64,000 nucleotides of DNA from Verrucomicrobiales bacterium. GTDB lineage: Bacteria > Verrucomicrobiota > Verrucomicrobiia > Verrucomicrobiales > DEV007. The stretch covers positions 62,001 to 126,000 of the forward strand of contig JAEUHH010000105.1 of assembly GCA_016795505.1 (NCBI GenBank), written 5' to 3'. Under the pieces are notes generated by a model that had not been told where the DNA came from, searched no databases, and worked only from the letters and a program-made list of their open reading frames with translations. The translations under genes and the position numbers were made by a program. Positions 45,101 through 53,551 of the stretch are shown one piece after another (within the stretch, counting starts at the first letter, position 1; each line of letters begins with the position of its first letter).

Positions 45101-45222
45101 AAAAAGGCCAGTTGCTCGGCCGACGGAGACTCCGCCCCTTTCACCACGGGAGCCAGACCGGCGACCAGCAACAGCGTGGAAAGCCTGCCGCAGGAGCGAA
45201 TGGGGAGGAGGGAAATGTTCAT
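42145..45222 (-). CDS. PSCyt1/DUF1549/DUF1553 planctomycete-type cytochrome protein, copy 3
   Basis: A 1025-residue secreted protein: signal peptide to about residue 30 (V-V-K-G-A), haem motif C-Y-G-C-H at 53-57, DUF1549 with R-Y-A-E-S-G-G-Y and [11 protein letters not shown], a long insertion (about 400-680) resembling a beta-sandwich, and DUF1553 with R-V-I-V-N-R-I-W-R-Q-H-F-G and A-L-A-V-M-N-S. It is the first gene of the five-gene leftward operon. The 202-bp gap upstream, towards hipA, holds an AT-richer patch at about 45255-45290 that could be its promoter. Confidence 0.92.
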   Translation of the reverse strand: MNISLLPIRSCGRLSTLLLVAGLAPVVKGAESPSAEQLAFFETKIRPVLVENCYGCHSADAQAQGKLKAGLFADSREGLLTGGETGPALVAGKPGESLLLKVLNHEIKGAEMPPKGKLPAETIADLARWIEMGAPDPRLASVPIAKARHTIDVEAGRDWWAFQPLRRPDAPVVKREDWIRTPVDAFILARQEAAGITPSDPAEREVLLRRATFALTGLPPTPEEREAFLKDASPDAYPRLIDRLLDSDRYGERWGRHWLDVVRYAESGGYEFDGFRPGAFHYRDWVIRALNDDLPYDEFIRMQLAGDKLMPGEYAGASAAGFLVAGPYPGQITAKTVEKIRYDQIDDMVSTIGSGFLGLTMACVRCHDHKYDPLPQRDYYGIAAALATTVHSPAKIDLSFAETQKKLAVHNEAGAPLIAALRNFEKTELPRRLDEWRRTELPKLATSAPWQILDIRHASAQKASLTSDLDGHVIYQGGKEKDDTYTIKAVTYQQGLRAFRLDALADPSLPSKGPGLSDNGNFVLADVKITARPLDPADKSKPVALKLKPVKASFEQANYPLEKAFDNNGGSGWAVAPEMGKDHAAQFAIDGGTVGFPGGTELEFKLQFSGHFGLGKMRLAFASGAADPGLTDSAEHQGARELAAFLATQPDEKAVASNPGLVRWFSRHDARARELVGAVAAHERGRPQPVLTEVYTTKDGGQDVYFLRRGEVDRKEGKASPSFLQVLMPGGDAPERRWVPEPSPQRPAVHPRIALADWMTDTEAGGGPLLARVIVNRIWRQHFGRGLVPTTNDFGTQGEKPTHPELLDWLAADLVENGWKLKRMHRIILLSSTWMQGNRVRPETVQADPENRLWAQRPARRLEAEAIRDALLQVGGRLDLTMHGPSEANYESGRRSVYLRVKRSELIPFLTMFDAPEPNQSIGDRGNTTLPTQALAVMNSGFVRDLAARLEARIAATKPAGVEEAIARGYEMALARSPRPGETEIMKAYIAEQTAMLGGRPDAPTQAMREFCLALLSLNEFIFVD

Positions 45223-45424
45223 GAGATGTCAGAAACGGGACCGATGGAGACGGTGACGCTCCAGATTATCTCTTAGAATGGGAATTTCTTAGGGTCCGCC
45301 ATCGCGCCTCCGCTTTTGGAGATTCGCCGGCCGTTCGAAAAAGGCGTCAGGGATCGACCGCAGCCCGTCTCCCAAGCGAGGCATGGCGCCGATCCGGATT
45401 GAGCCCGGGACGGCATATCAGCGG

Positions 45425-46693
45425 TCACCAATCCGACGGATTCAAGTCCTCGCAGCCACCCGCGAAGATGTCCGGATTCAGCACCGCCCTGCGGCGCAAA
45501 AGCCGCCGGGTGACATCGTCCATCCCAGCCTCCTCACAGAGCGCATCGAACTGGCCCGCGATGATCCCGATCTGATCCTCCACAAGATGGCGGGCCTGGT
45601 CACGCTTCAAGCCGAAACTCCCGGCCGAATCGAGGCACAGGGCGATGCGGGAGAGATTACTTTGACCGTAAATCTTCATCCCATGGCCCGCCTCTCCACC
45701 GGCGCGGGGAAACGGAGTCAGGTCATAGGCTGGGCTAAGCCGGATCGCCGGACCCTCGACATAAAACGCGTGATTCCGGGCATGATCGTCGGTGTTTCCC
45801 ATCAACACATTGAAAGCCATCCGGGAAAAGAGCTCCCTCGCATCCTTCTTGAACGCCGCGCCACTCACCCGGATTCTTTCCGCCAGATCCGGATACGAGG
45901 CCTCGCGCGCCCACCGCTCATCCAGTCCCAGCACTGTCAGGCCGGATACGAGAGATCTCCGGCGCCAACCCGCCCCCGCAAGCTTACGATCGAAGCGCTC
46001 CACCAGGAGCACATCCCGCCCGGCTGCAGTGGTCAGGGACACGTTCGCCACCTCGAGGCCCGCCTTCGCGGCGAGAGTCATCGCGACCCATTCGGCTTTG
46101 ACGATGGCGAAGGTGTCGGTGGAGACGGAAAACTTCGCCACGTATTTGGACCGCTCACCCGTGACATTCGCCTTCGGCCGGGCACCACCGATGCTGGTCC
46201 CATGTAACAGGACCGCTTCGAGATCCGGTGACAAAGGCTGCCCCGCAGCGAGACACTCGGCCGCGCGGCTGAGATCATCGAGAGAAGCAGCATCGCTCTC
46301 ACGCGGCTCATAGACGGTCGCAGAAGCCTGAAAGTCGAGCGCCCCGATCCGATCCGACCCCGAATGCATGAAAAACACGCCTTCGTCCAGAATCGATGGG
46401 ACATCCAATGGCGATTGCCCAAATAGCCTCGCCAGAATCACCCGTCGTCCCCACGCATCGGGAGCGGCGTCACGCAGGCAGGAAAAATGCCCGAGCCCCG
46501 CGACCGGGTCCTGGAGCCCGCGACGCAGCGGCAATTCCGCTTCGTAGATCGGCACCGCCGCGGCCCGATCCAGAAAGGAGCGTCCGTAAAAAAAATTCTG
46601 CCGCCCCCTCACATCGAAGCGGAGCTCCCCCGAGACCACCGGCTCGGTCTCCCCCGGCAACCACTGCCACACATAGCAGTTAGAAATCGTCAT
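45425..46693 (-). CDS. hipA: HipA-family serine/threonine kinase toxin
   Basis: A 422-residue HipA-like kinase. HipA toxins phosphorylate translation factors such as glutamyl-tRNA synthetase and cause dormancy. Visible motifs are the G-loop-like T-S-I-G-G-A-R-P-K (166-174), the catalytic N300-T-D302-D303-H304-A-R-N and the metal-binding D324 in P-A-Y-D-L-T-P. The N-terminal subdomain (F-x-Y-G-R-S-F-L-D) is also typical. ATG 46693 lies 14 bp inside the 3' end of hipB, an overlap common for toxin-antitoxin operons. All catalytic residues are present, so the toxin is predicted to be active. Confidence 0.9.
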   Translation of the reverse strand: MTISNCYVWQWLPGETEPVVSGELRFDVRGRQNFFYGRSFLDRAAAVPIYEAELPLRRGLQDPVAGLGHFSCLRDAAPDAWGRRVILARLFGQSPLDVPSILDEGVFFMHSGSDRIGALDFQASATVYEPRESDAASLDDLSRAAECLAAGQPLSPDLEAVLLHGTSIGGARPKANVTGERSKYVAKFSVSTDTFAIVKAEWVAMTLAAKAGLEVANVSLTTAAGRDVLLVERFDRKLAGAGWRRRSLVSGLTVLGLDERWAREASYPDLAERIRVSGAAFKKDARELFSRMAFNVLMGNTDDHARNHAFYVEGPAIRLSPAYDLTPFPRAGGEAGHGMKIYGQSNLSRIALCLDSAGSFGLKRDQARHLVEDQIGIIAGQFDALCEEAGMDDVTRRLLRRRAVLNPDIFAGGCEDLNPSDW

Positions 46694-47015
46694 CGATGGC
46701 CTCGGTTCGGTTTCGGATGCGTTTTGGCAACAGCGCGTCGATCTCCGCCGTCCTGGCCGCGATCGAGGCAAAACGCTGCGGCTCCGGGTCGAAGAGCGGC
46801 ACGCCCAGCAGATGGGCCGCTTCAAAATAGGAGCCAATCGACACCTGCGGGGAACCTTCCAGCAGCTTTCTCACGGTCGGTGTCGAGATACCCAATCGCC
46901 CTGCCAAGTCATCGAGCGTCAGATCGCGCTCTTTTCGCCGCACGCTCAACAGCATGGCGAAATGCGCGAGGGACGCTCTGGCAACCGCACTGAGATGGCT
47001 CGAACTCCGTGGCAT
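46680..47015 (-). CDS. hipB: HipB-like antitoxin, XRE-type helix-turn-helix
   Basis: A 111-residue protein with an XRE helix-turn-helix at about 32-60 (L-T-L-D-D-L-A-G-R-L-G-I-S-T-P-T-V-R-K-L-L-E-G split over the two helices), followed by a C-terminal tail rich in Arg and acid residues. It directly precedes and overlaps hipA, so it is the presumed antitoxin and autorepressor. ATG 47015 opens a frame with no better alternative. The AT-rich stretch just upstream, shared with the divergent IlvD-family gene, is the likely operator region. Confidence 0.87.
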   Translation of the reverse strand: MPRSSSHLSAVARASLAHFAMLLSVRRKERDLTLDDLAGRLGISTPTVRKLLEGSPQVSIGSYFEAAHLLGVPLFDPEPQRFASIAARTAEIDALLPKRIRNRTEAIDDDF

Positions 47016-47136
47016 GACATAAAATTGTTCTTAATTACTTTTAAAGCAATTCTATTTTCTTGTTTATGACAATCTGACACGAAAACGTCTCGCAGCGATC
47101 CATTGCGTCCATCCTGATCCCACCCGAAGCTCCCGC
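47016..47136. promoter_or_regulatory. AT-rich divergent promoter region between hipBA and the IlvD-family gene
   Basis: About 60 bp (47017-47077) are strikingly AT-rich for this genome and contain AATTG and CAATT half-sites and several TTAAT/TATTTT elements. This suits promoters for hipBA on the minus strand and a HipB operator. The plus-strand gene starts at 47137. Confidence 0.5.
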
Positions 47137-48870
47137 ATGCCCAACGCCCCCACTCCGCTGAACTGGAACTCCCGCTCGCTCACCTCCGGCTGGCAGCGTG
47201 GCATCAACGCCTTTTACTGGGGCCTCGGATTTTCCCCGGAGGATTTTGCCAAAGCCCAGGTCGGCATCGGCACACCGCTGCTCGATGGCAATCTCTGCAA
47301 CGTCCACGCGCACGAACTCGCCACCCTCATCCGCGAAGGCTGCGCCGAGGCCGGGTTGATCGGTTTTCCCTTCGGCGTCTCACCGGTAAGTGACAACATC
47401 ACCCAGGGACACGAGGGAGGCAGCGCGTCGCTGCCCTCGCGCAACCACATCGCCAACGGCACCGAGTTGGTCTGCACCGGCCACTGCTACGACGCCATCG
47501 TCGGCCTGCACCACTGCGACAAGAACGGCCCCGGCTTCGCCATGGCCCTGGCGCGAACGAACTACCCCGGACTCATCGTCAACGGCGGCTCCATCCTGCC
47601 CGGCTGCCACCAGGGGCGCGCCACCACCATCCTCGACGTCTACGACGCCGCTGCCAAAGCCGCGAACGGCACGATGGACTACGCCGAGTCCGAGCAGATC
47701 ATCCGCACCGCCTGTCCCGGACCCGGCGGCTGCGGCATCGCCGCCTCGTTCAACACCTGGGGCATCACGATGGAGGTGATCGGTCTCAGCCTGCCCGACA
47801 CCTCCTCGCGTCCCGCCGTGGCGGAGGAAAAACGCCAGGAATGCCGCCGCGTCGGCGCGGCCCTGCGCCTCCTCCTGGAGCGGGGCATCCGCCCCCGCGA
47901 CATCCTCACCCGCGAGGCTTTCGTCAACGCCACCACCACACTCGCCGCGATCGGCGGATCGACCAACGGCATCCTCCACCTCCTCGCCCTCGCCCGCGAA
48001 GCCGGCGTCGCCTTCACCCTGCACGACATCCAGGCGATCTGCCGGAAGACGCCCGTACTGTGCAACTTCGCCCCGCGTGGCACCGGCACCATGCACGATC
48101 TCCACCGCCTCGGTGGCACCTCGATGCTGTTGCGCCACCTCCTCGACGGCGGCTGGCTCGACGGGAGCTGTCTCACCGTCACCGGTCAGACCTTGGCGGA
48201 AAATCTCGCCGCCACGCCTCCGGTGCCGCGCGATCAGGAACTCATCGCGCCGCTCGATGCGCCCTTCAAACCCTACGCCGACATCCAGATCTGCTTTGGG
48301 AACGTCGCGCCCGATGGCGTCGTCTTCAAAGTCTCCTCGCTCGACACCCCGCGCTTCGAAGGCACCGCGATCTGTTTCGACGATTCGCGCGAAGTCCACG
48401 AGGCCGCCGCCGCCGGTCGTATCCGGCCCGGCCATGTCGTCGTCATCCGCGGCAGCGGTCCCGTCGCCGCCGGCATGCCCGAGGTCCACGTCGCCAGCGC
48501 CGCCCTCGCCGTGCCGGAGTTGAAAGGAAAGGTCGCCCTGCTCGCTGACTGCCGCGTCTCCGGCGTCTCCAGCGGAGCCGTGGGCGTCCATTGCGCACCC
48601 GAAGCCGCCGTGGGTGGACCGATCGCGGCGGTGCGCGACGGCGATCCCATCGCCTTTGACCTGCTCGCCGGCACCATCCACATCGCGGCCGACCTCGACG
48701 CGCCAGACCAACGAATCGCACCGCCGAAGCGCCATTACCAGCGCGGCTACCTCGCCGATTTCGCCGCCACCGTGAGCCAGGCGAACGAGGGCTGCGTGAG
48801 CCGGTGGGTGGCCACGTCGGTGTCGCAAGCGGGCGGAATGGCAACCGGAGCAAACCGCCGCAAACCGTGA
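47137..48870 (+). CDS. IlvD/Edd-family dehydratase
   Basis: A 577-residue iron-sulfur dehydratase. IlvD makes 2-ketoacids in valine/isoleucine synthesis; paralogues dehydrate sugar acids. Cluster ligands fit C54 (G-N-L-C-N), C127 (H-H-C-D-K) and C199 (C-P-G-P-G-G-C-G), the three-cysteine pattern of the [2Fe-2S] branch. The C-terminal swivel domain has V-V-I-R-G-S-G-P and the active-site-like D-C-R-V-S-G-V-S-S-G. Several positions depart from canonical IlvD (C-P-G-P-G-G-C-G-I rather than G-x-C-x-G-M-x-T), so a sugar-acid or other hydroxy-acid substrate is likelier than dihydroxyisovalerate. No other branched-chain genes are nearby. Confidence 0.88.
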   Translation: MPNAPTPLNWNSRSLTSGWQRGINAFYWGLGFSPEDFAKAQVGIGTPLLDGNLCNVHAHELATLIREGCAEAGLIGFPFGVSPVSDNITQGHEGGSASLPSRNHIANGTELVCTGHCYDAIVGLHHCDKNGPGFAMALARTNYPGLIVNGGSILPGCHQGRATTILDVYDAAAKAANGTMDYAESEQIIRTACPGPGGCGIAASFNTWGITMEVIGLSLPDTSSRPAVAEEKRQECRRVGAALRLLLERGIRPRDILTREAFVNATTTLAAIGGSTNGILHLLALAREAGVAFTLHDIQAICRKTPVLCNFAPRGTGTMHDLHRLGGTSMLLRHLLDGGWLDGSCLTVTGQTLAENLAATPPVPRDQELIAPLDAPFKPYADIQICFGNVAPDGVVFKVSSLDTPRFEGTAICFDDSREVHEAAAAGRIRPGHVVVIRGSGPVAAGMPEVHVASAALAVPELKGKVALLADCRVSGVSSGAVGVHCAPEAAVGGPIAAVRDGDPIAFDLLAGTIHIAADLDAPDQRIAPPKRHYQRGYLADFAATVSQANEGCVSRWVATSVSQAGGMATGANRRKP

Positions 48871-48943
48871 TTATTGGCCGTTTTTTTGAATGCGTCCGGG
48901 CAGGTCAATACGGCGGCAATCAACTGGCTGACCGACTCGATGC

Positions 48944-51900
48944 CTACACTCCCAGCCTTACTTGCATCCCCGTCCGCCCGAATTGGCTGCCGAACGCCAG
49001 GGCCTCGTAGTTGGGAAGTTGCTTCATCCGGTCGGCCAAAGCGCGTTGATCGGCCGCGCTGGCTTTGTTCCGGGCGATGCAGCGAGCGCTGGCGTCAGTG
49101 ACGCGCAGCACAAGGGTAGAGTCCACCGCCGCGAACAGTTCTGGCGCGAAGTCCGACGCCTCCTGCGAGGCGAGAATCAGAGACAGCCCGAACTTGCGGC
49201 ATTCCTTTGCCAGGGTCGGAATCAGCTTCAGTCGCGAGGCGCGATGGGCCTCGTCGAAGACGATGGCGTGTGTTAAAGTCTCCGGACGCCCGCGCCGGAA
49301 CATGTCTTGGTAAATGCGGTAGAATGCGAACGAGGCGAATGCAGTTTGGGCCGCCTGGGAGGGCGTGGTGTGCAGTTGCAGCACCACCGGATGCGCCCCG
49401 TCGAGGTGCCCGGGCTGCGGCGAATCGCTGTCGAAGAAGCCCCTGTCGTCCAGTTCGGTGAGACGCAGCAGCAAGGTCTGCGTGCCGCGATCGGGTCGTT
49501 CGATCTCGCGCAGCTGTTCGAGGAAATCGCGGAAGCGCGGCGTGGTCCCGCGTCCGCCGTCTCGGCTCCACCCGCAGGCTTCGTAGGCTGCCTTGAAGGC
49601 GTTGTAGAGCGCGCCCAACTGGAGGTCGCCAAGGTCTGGAAAAATCGCATGGAAAATGTCACGCAACTGCCCCGCACAGTCGATGTGCGTGATGTTCCGC
49701 CCGTCCGGCACTTCCATCGGATTGAAGCCCAAGTTGCGAGCGTCGGCGAAAACGACGCCGGGCAGGCTGTCTTCGAGCTTCTCGTCGATGTCATCGTGAT
49801 AGGAGAAGACGATCGGCGCGATGCCCTGCGCGGCGAGCTGGCGGCAGAGGTTGACGAGGGCGGTGGTCTTGCCTGTGCCCGGCTGGCCGACCAGCATGAT
49901 GTGCGGGTTCTGCTCGATCTTCACCTCCCAGCGAACCTCGGTCCCATTGTTCCTTCGACCGAGCAGCACGCTCGCTGGGCCGGTTGGGGAAGACGGTGGC
50001 GACATCGACGGAGTGGTCGCAGCTACCGGTTGCGGCTCCGCCGGGGGCGCTGGTTCCGGCTGGGTTGACGTGGGCGGCGCGGAAGGAGACGGCGGTTCGT
50101 TGCCTTGCGGCCCTCCCTCTTCCCCTTCGCCCGCATCCCCGCCTTCTCCGGTCAGCAAGTCTTCGATGCCCGGTTCGGTGAGATGAACCAGAAGGACGGG
50201 ATGGCCTTCCTTGGCCACCTGTTCCCGGCTGGGATCCTCGCCGCCGCTGAGAGCCACGTCGTAGATGCGGCCGCAGAGGCGCGGCTGTTCCGGCTCGGAG
50301 CCGAACAGCCGGTCCAGCCACCCCGCCCACAAGGCGCGCTTTTCCTTCGTCACTTCGCGCGCCATGCATCCGGCTACCAGGACTTCCTTGAGCATCTCGT
50401 TGCGCGGAGCGGCGAGACAGAGGCTGGGGTCCTCGGACAGCGGCAAGGCCCCGACGCCCTCTGCCACTGCGCCGAGCGTTGCATCGAGCTGGGTCACGGC
50501 CTTGATGATCTCCGCGTCGCCGGACCGGCGCGGGCCGCCTTTGGCAGTCTTTACCTCGATCGCCTCCAGCACGAGCGCTCCGTCGTCGTCGGTTCGAAGC
50601 GCCAGCAGGTCGCTCCGCTCGCCTTGGGTTCCGAGCCGCAGCCAGGTCCGGGCGATCTGCGAGTCGGTGGATACCAGCAGCGCGTCACGATGCTCCCTCC
50701 GGTAGGCCCGCGCGGCGAGGAGCGTGCCGGTGAGCCCGATCACCTTGCCGCTGGAAACGAGACCTTCCTGGGATTTCACCACCTCCAGAACACCCGAGCC
50801 GATGAGGTGAGCGCCCTCCCCGATCATCCGCTCGAACTCCTCGGGGGCGAGCAGAAGGTTCGGCACATCGGTGGAGAAGACCGGCAGCATCAGACGGGAC
50901 AGCGCGCTGTAGTCGCGCGAGGCGAGCAGCACCTGACGCTGGCCTTCCTGGCGGCGCAGGAGTCGCTGGGCAACCATGCCGCTTTCGTCCGGCAGGGCGC
51001 GGTCTGCCAGCAGCAGCCAATGCGCGCCGAAGCGCTCGCCGCAGAGCAGGCGGTCGGCAGCGGCGCGCAGGCCCTCGGCCTCGCTGTAGGCATAGGGCGT
51101 GCCCTCGCCCTCCAGCTCCTCGGCTAGTTTCGCCAGCTCCATGAACTCGACGAACGCCGGGTCACCCCCGGTGACCTCCAGGCGCATCTCGTTGAGCCGC
51201 TTCTGATAGCGCACCTTTCGCCGAACGCAGAAAGGACTCATCGGCAGCCGCAGCCCCACGCCGCCGCGGCGTACGGTTACTGGCGCTTCGTCAAAGATGG
51301 CCGCGAGATGCACGGGCGAGTCCTCCAGCCTTTGCAACAGATCCGCCATCGGCATCGGGGCGCGGTGCACCCGCAGATCGAGCCGCCCATTGGCAATCTT
51401 TTCCTCGATGATCTCCCGTTCCTTGGTGTCGAAGCGCAGCGCGTTGCGCAGGCGCGCCTTTTGGGGCGGCGTGCCATACACTTCGACGAGCAGCTTCGGG
51501 ACAAAGCCGCTTCGGCGGGCGTCGAGCAGGTTGAGCAGCCGCATTAGAATGCGCCCCGACTCCGGCGGGTTCACCAGGGCGATGCGCATGGGGTTGAGGT
51601 GGCGGCGGCACGTGGAGGCAAAGCGCTGCGCGGCGTAAAACAGCGCCTCGATACCATCCGGGCCATTGTAGGCGTTGGAGAGATTCTCGAAAGCGGCAAG
51701 GCGGTGGATCTCGTTGGACACCGGCAGTACCTGCCCGGCTCCGCGCCCTCCGGGGAGGTGGCTGGCATAGACCACGCCGAGGAACTGGACCGGCTCGCAG
51801 GCCTCCTTGATCACCGCCTTGCGGTCCTCCTCGTTCAATTCCGCGCCGAGGTTCGCCAGGAGGCGGCTCAGGCGGCAGTAGCGCCAGAGATGCAGCGGAT

Positions 51901-53551
51901 GAGTCGGCAGCAGGACGGCTTTGGAGAGAAACTTGCCGTCTTCCAGCGGAACCCGCACCTGCACCACATCCACAGCCAGCAAACCCTGAAGGGTGTCCTT
52001 GGCGATGGTTGGCTCGATGCCGAGCATGTGGGGGAAATGTGTCCGCACGCGGGTCATCAGTTCGGCGGCAGTATCGAGGTAGCGGCTCGCCAGATCGGCG
52101 TCCTCGCGTTTGCCCGCGAACCAATCGAGGGGAAAATGCGCCAGCGCGTCGAGGTGCGCCAACAGTTCGCACCGCTGGGCCAGAAACCGGTCCCAGCATT
52201 CTACCAGCCCCGGGCTGCCATGCCCGGCCTCGGCGAGGTCTTCGTCCCAGGCGGCCAGCGCGTCGCGCAGGCCCATCCAGTCGTCGCTGGTGCGGACGAT
52301 CTCACTGCCATCGAAAACGAGAGTCTCGGGACGGTCGTAATCCTCGAGCGCTCGCCTAAGGTCGGGCTCTCCCGTTTCGATCAATCCGCCCATCGCGGCT
52401 TCCGAGCAGAAATGCCGCACCCACGAGACGAAACCGCGGTCCACCTTGCCACGAAACGTCACCGTCTCCCCGTCCACCTCCAGCTCCGCGCTCCATTCGT
52501 CCTCGCCGCTGTCGCCGTCGCCCTCTTCGATGGCATGGCGCAGGCTTTCGGAAAGCCGCTCGGCATTGCCTCGCAGCTCCTCTTCGCGCCCGTCGAGCAA
52601 GCCCTCGATGGCGACGTGGCTGCGGCGCTTCTCGGTGAGGACCGCGCCGGAGCCGCCCTCGTCCTCGCCTTCGTCGTCGTAATCCTCTTCTTCGTTCGGT
52701 TCGGGTTCGGGGGCTGGCCGCCCCTTCAGAAGGCGGGTTGCAGCGTCCAGGCTCACGGCGGAAAGAGCCTCCACCGAGGCGTCGCGCCGGATGGCAAGGA
52801 GAAGGTCCAAATCGCGCATCGCGTCTGCATCCCGTCGGAAATCCTTTCGCAAGCGGGCCATGTCGGATTGGCGCTTGTCGCGCAGGGAGCGCACCAGCTC
52901 CAGATTCGACGCGAGGCGCTCGACGACCGATTCGGTGAACAGGTTCGGGTCGGGAAACAGGCCCAAATGAGGAAGCCGCAGGCGCGGGTCCGTGTCCGGA
53001 GCCCACGCCGCGAGAAAGCGCCGGAACTGCTCGAAGGATGGGCAGTCCTCTCCCCCGCCCTCCACGAGGCCTTTCAGGGCTTCAAGCAACTGCCGAGATC
53101 CCGGAGTGCGGGTGCGACAGGAATCCGCGAGCGCAAGGGTGAGCGCCTGCGCGGACAGCTCGCGCGGCGCCGGACTGGCGAAATGCTTGAGAGTGTTCAC
53201 GCCGGGAACCCTCCCGTGCGCGAAGGCCACGATCACCGGATGCTGGCTGCGCCTGTTCCGCCACCTCGCCGCTTGGTGCAAGTCGGCGGCCAGCGCGCCA
53301 AGGGCGAGACCGCTCTTGCGGGCGGCTCGGATAAGGCTGGCTTCATCGGCTCCGAAGCCGACCAGCGCGAGCGACAGCTCGCCGGCAGGCGGCGCGCCTT
53401 CGGTCCCGAGGCCGGTCGCAAGCGCCTCGAAAAACGCCTCCACGTCCATCGCCGGGAGCTGCTGGGCCGAAAACGAACGGCCTCCCGAGCGCAGGCGCTC
53501 CAGCGTCCAGGCGGCGAGGGTTTGGGAGTTCAATGTTAGCTCATGCCACAC
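48944..53551 (-). CDS. giant protein with PD-(D/E)XK-like motif and C-terminal HerA/DptH-type ATPase (candidate defence effector)
   Basis: A 1535-residue protein from GTG 53551. Residues 1-500 are not recognised; an acidic low-complexity stretch occupies 281-300. At 981-1021 there is a RecB-like nuclease pattern: D981 in S-D-L-L-A-L, E999-V-K1001 in E-A-I-E-V-K-T and Q1021 in A-V-T-Q-L-D. A Pro/Ser-rich linker (1145-1195) precedes a HerA/FtsK-like ATPase with Walker A GQPGTGKT at 1222-1229 and Walker B I-V-F-D-E-A-H at 1430-1436, then L-I-L-A-S-Q-E-A-S-D-F. This layout recalls DptH of phosphorothioate-dependent restriction. Its start overlaps the HNH gene by 11 bp. No dnd modification genes are present. 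Confidence 0.8.
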   Translation of the reverse strand: MWHELTLNSQTLAAWTLERLRSGGRSFSAQQLPAMDVEAFFEALATGLGTEGAPPAGELSLALVGFGADEASLIRAARKSGLALGALAADLHQAARWRNRRSQHPVIVAFAHGRVPGVNTLKHFASPAPRELSAQALTLALADSCRTRTPGSRQLLEALKGLVEGGGEDCPSFEQFRRFLAAWAPDTDPRLRLPHLGLFPDPNLFTESVVERLASNLELVRSLRDKRQSDMARLRKDFRRDADAMRDLDLLLAIRRDASVEALSAVSLDAATRLLKGRPAPEPEPNEEEDYDDEGEDEGGSGAVLTEKRRSHVAIEGLLDGREEELRGNAERLSESLRHAIEEGDGDSGEDEWSAELEVDGETVTFRGKVDRGFVSWVRHFCSEAAMGGLIETGEPDLRRALEDYDRPETLVFDGSEIVRTSDDWMGLRDALAAWDEDLAEAGHGSPGLVECWDRFLAQRCELLAHLDALAHFPLDWFAGKREDADLASRYLDTAAELMTRVRTHFPHMLGIEPTIAKDTLQGLLAVDVVQVRVPLEDGKFLSKAVLLPTHPLHLWRYCRLSRLLANLGAELNEEDRKAVIKEACEPVQFLGVVYASHLPGGRGAGQVLPVSNEIHRLAAFENLSNAYNGPDGIEALFYAAQRFASTCRRHLNPMRIALVNPPESGRILMRLLNLLDARRSGFVPKLLVEVYGTPPQKARLRNALRFDTKEREIIEEKIANGRLDLRVHRAPMPMADLLQRLEDSPVHLAAIFDEAPVTVRRGGVGLRLPMSPFCVRRKVRYQKRLNEMRLEVTGGDPAFVEFMELAKLAEELEGEGTPYAYSEAEGLRAAADRLLCGERFGAHWLLLADRALPDESGMVAQRLLRRQEGQRQVLLASRDYSALSRLMLPVFSTDVPNLLLAPEEFERMIGEGAHLIGSGVLEVVKSQEGLVSSGKVIGLTGTLLAARAYRREHRDALLVSTDSQIARTWLRLGTQGERSDLLALRTDDDGALVLEAIEVKTAKGGPRRSGDAEIIKAVTQLDATLGAVAEGVGALPLSEDPSLCLAAPRNEMLKEVLVAGCMAREVTKEKRALWAGWLDRLFGSEPEQPRLCGRIYDVALSGGEDPSREQVAKEGHPVLLVHLTEPGIEDLLTGEGGDAGEGEEGGPQGNEPPSPSAPPTSTQPEPAPPAEPQPVAATTPSMSPPSSPTGPASVLLGRRNNGTEVRWEVKIEQNPHIMLVGQPGTGKTTALVNLCRQLAAQGIAPIVFSYHDDIDEKLEDSLPGVVFADARNLGFNPMEVPDGRNITHIDCAGQLRDIFHAIFPDLGDLQLGALYNAFKAAYEACGWSRDGGRGTTPRFRDFLEQLREIERPDRGTQTLLLRLTELDDRGFFDSDSPQPGHLDGAHPVVLQLHTTPSQAAQTAFASFAFYRIYQDMFRRGRPETLTHAIVFDEAHRASRLKLIPTLAKECRKFGLSLILASQEASDFAPELFAAVDSTLVLRVTDASARCIARNKASAADQRALADRMKQLPNYEALAFGSQFGRTGMQVRLGV

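Noticed and set aside
47137-48870. Assignment of the IlvD-family gene as ilvD itself
   Set aside because: Signature residues depart from canonical IlvD and there is no branched-chain amino-acid context, so only the family is given.
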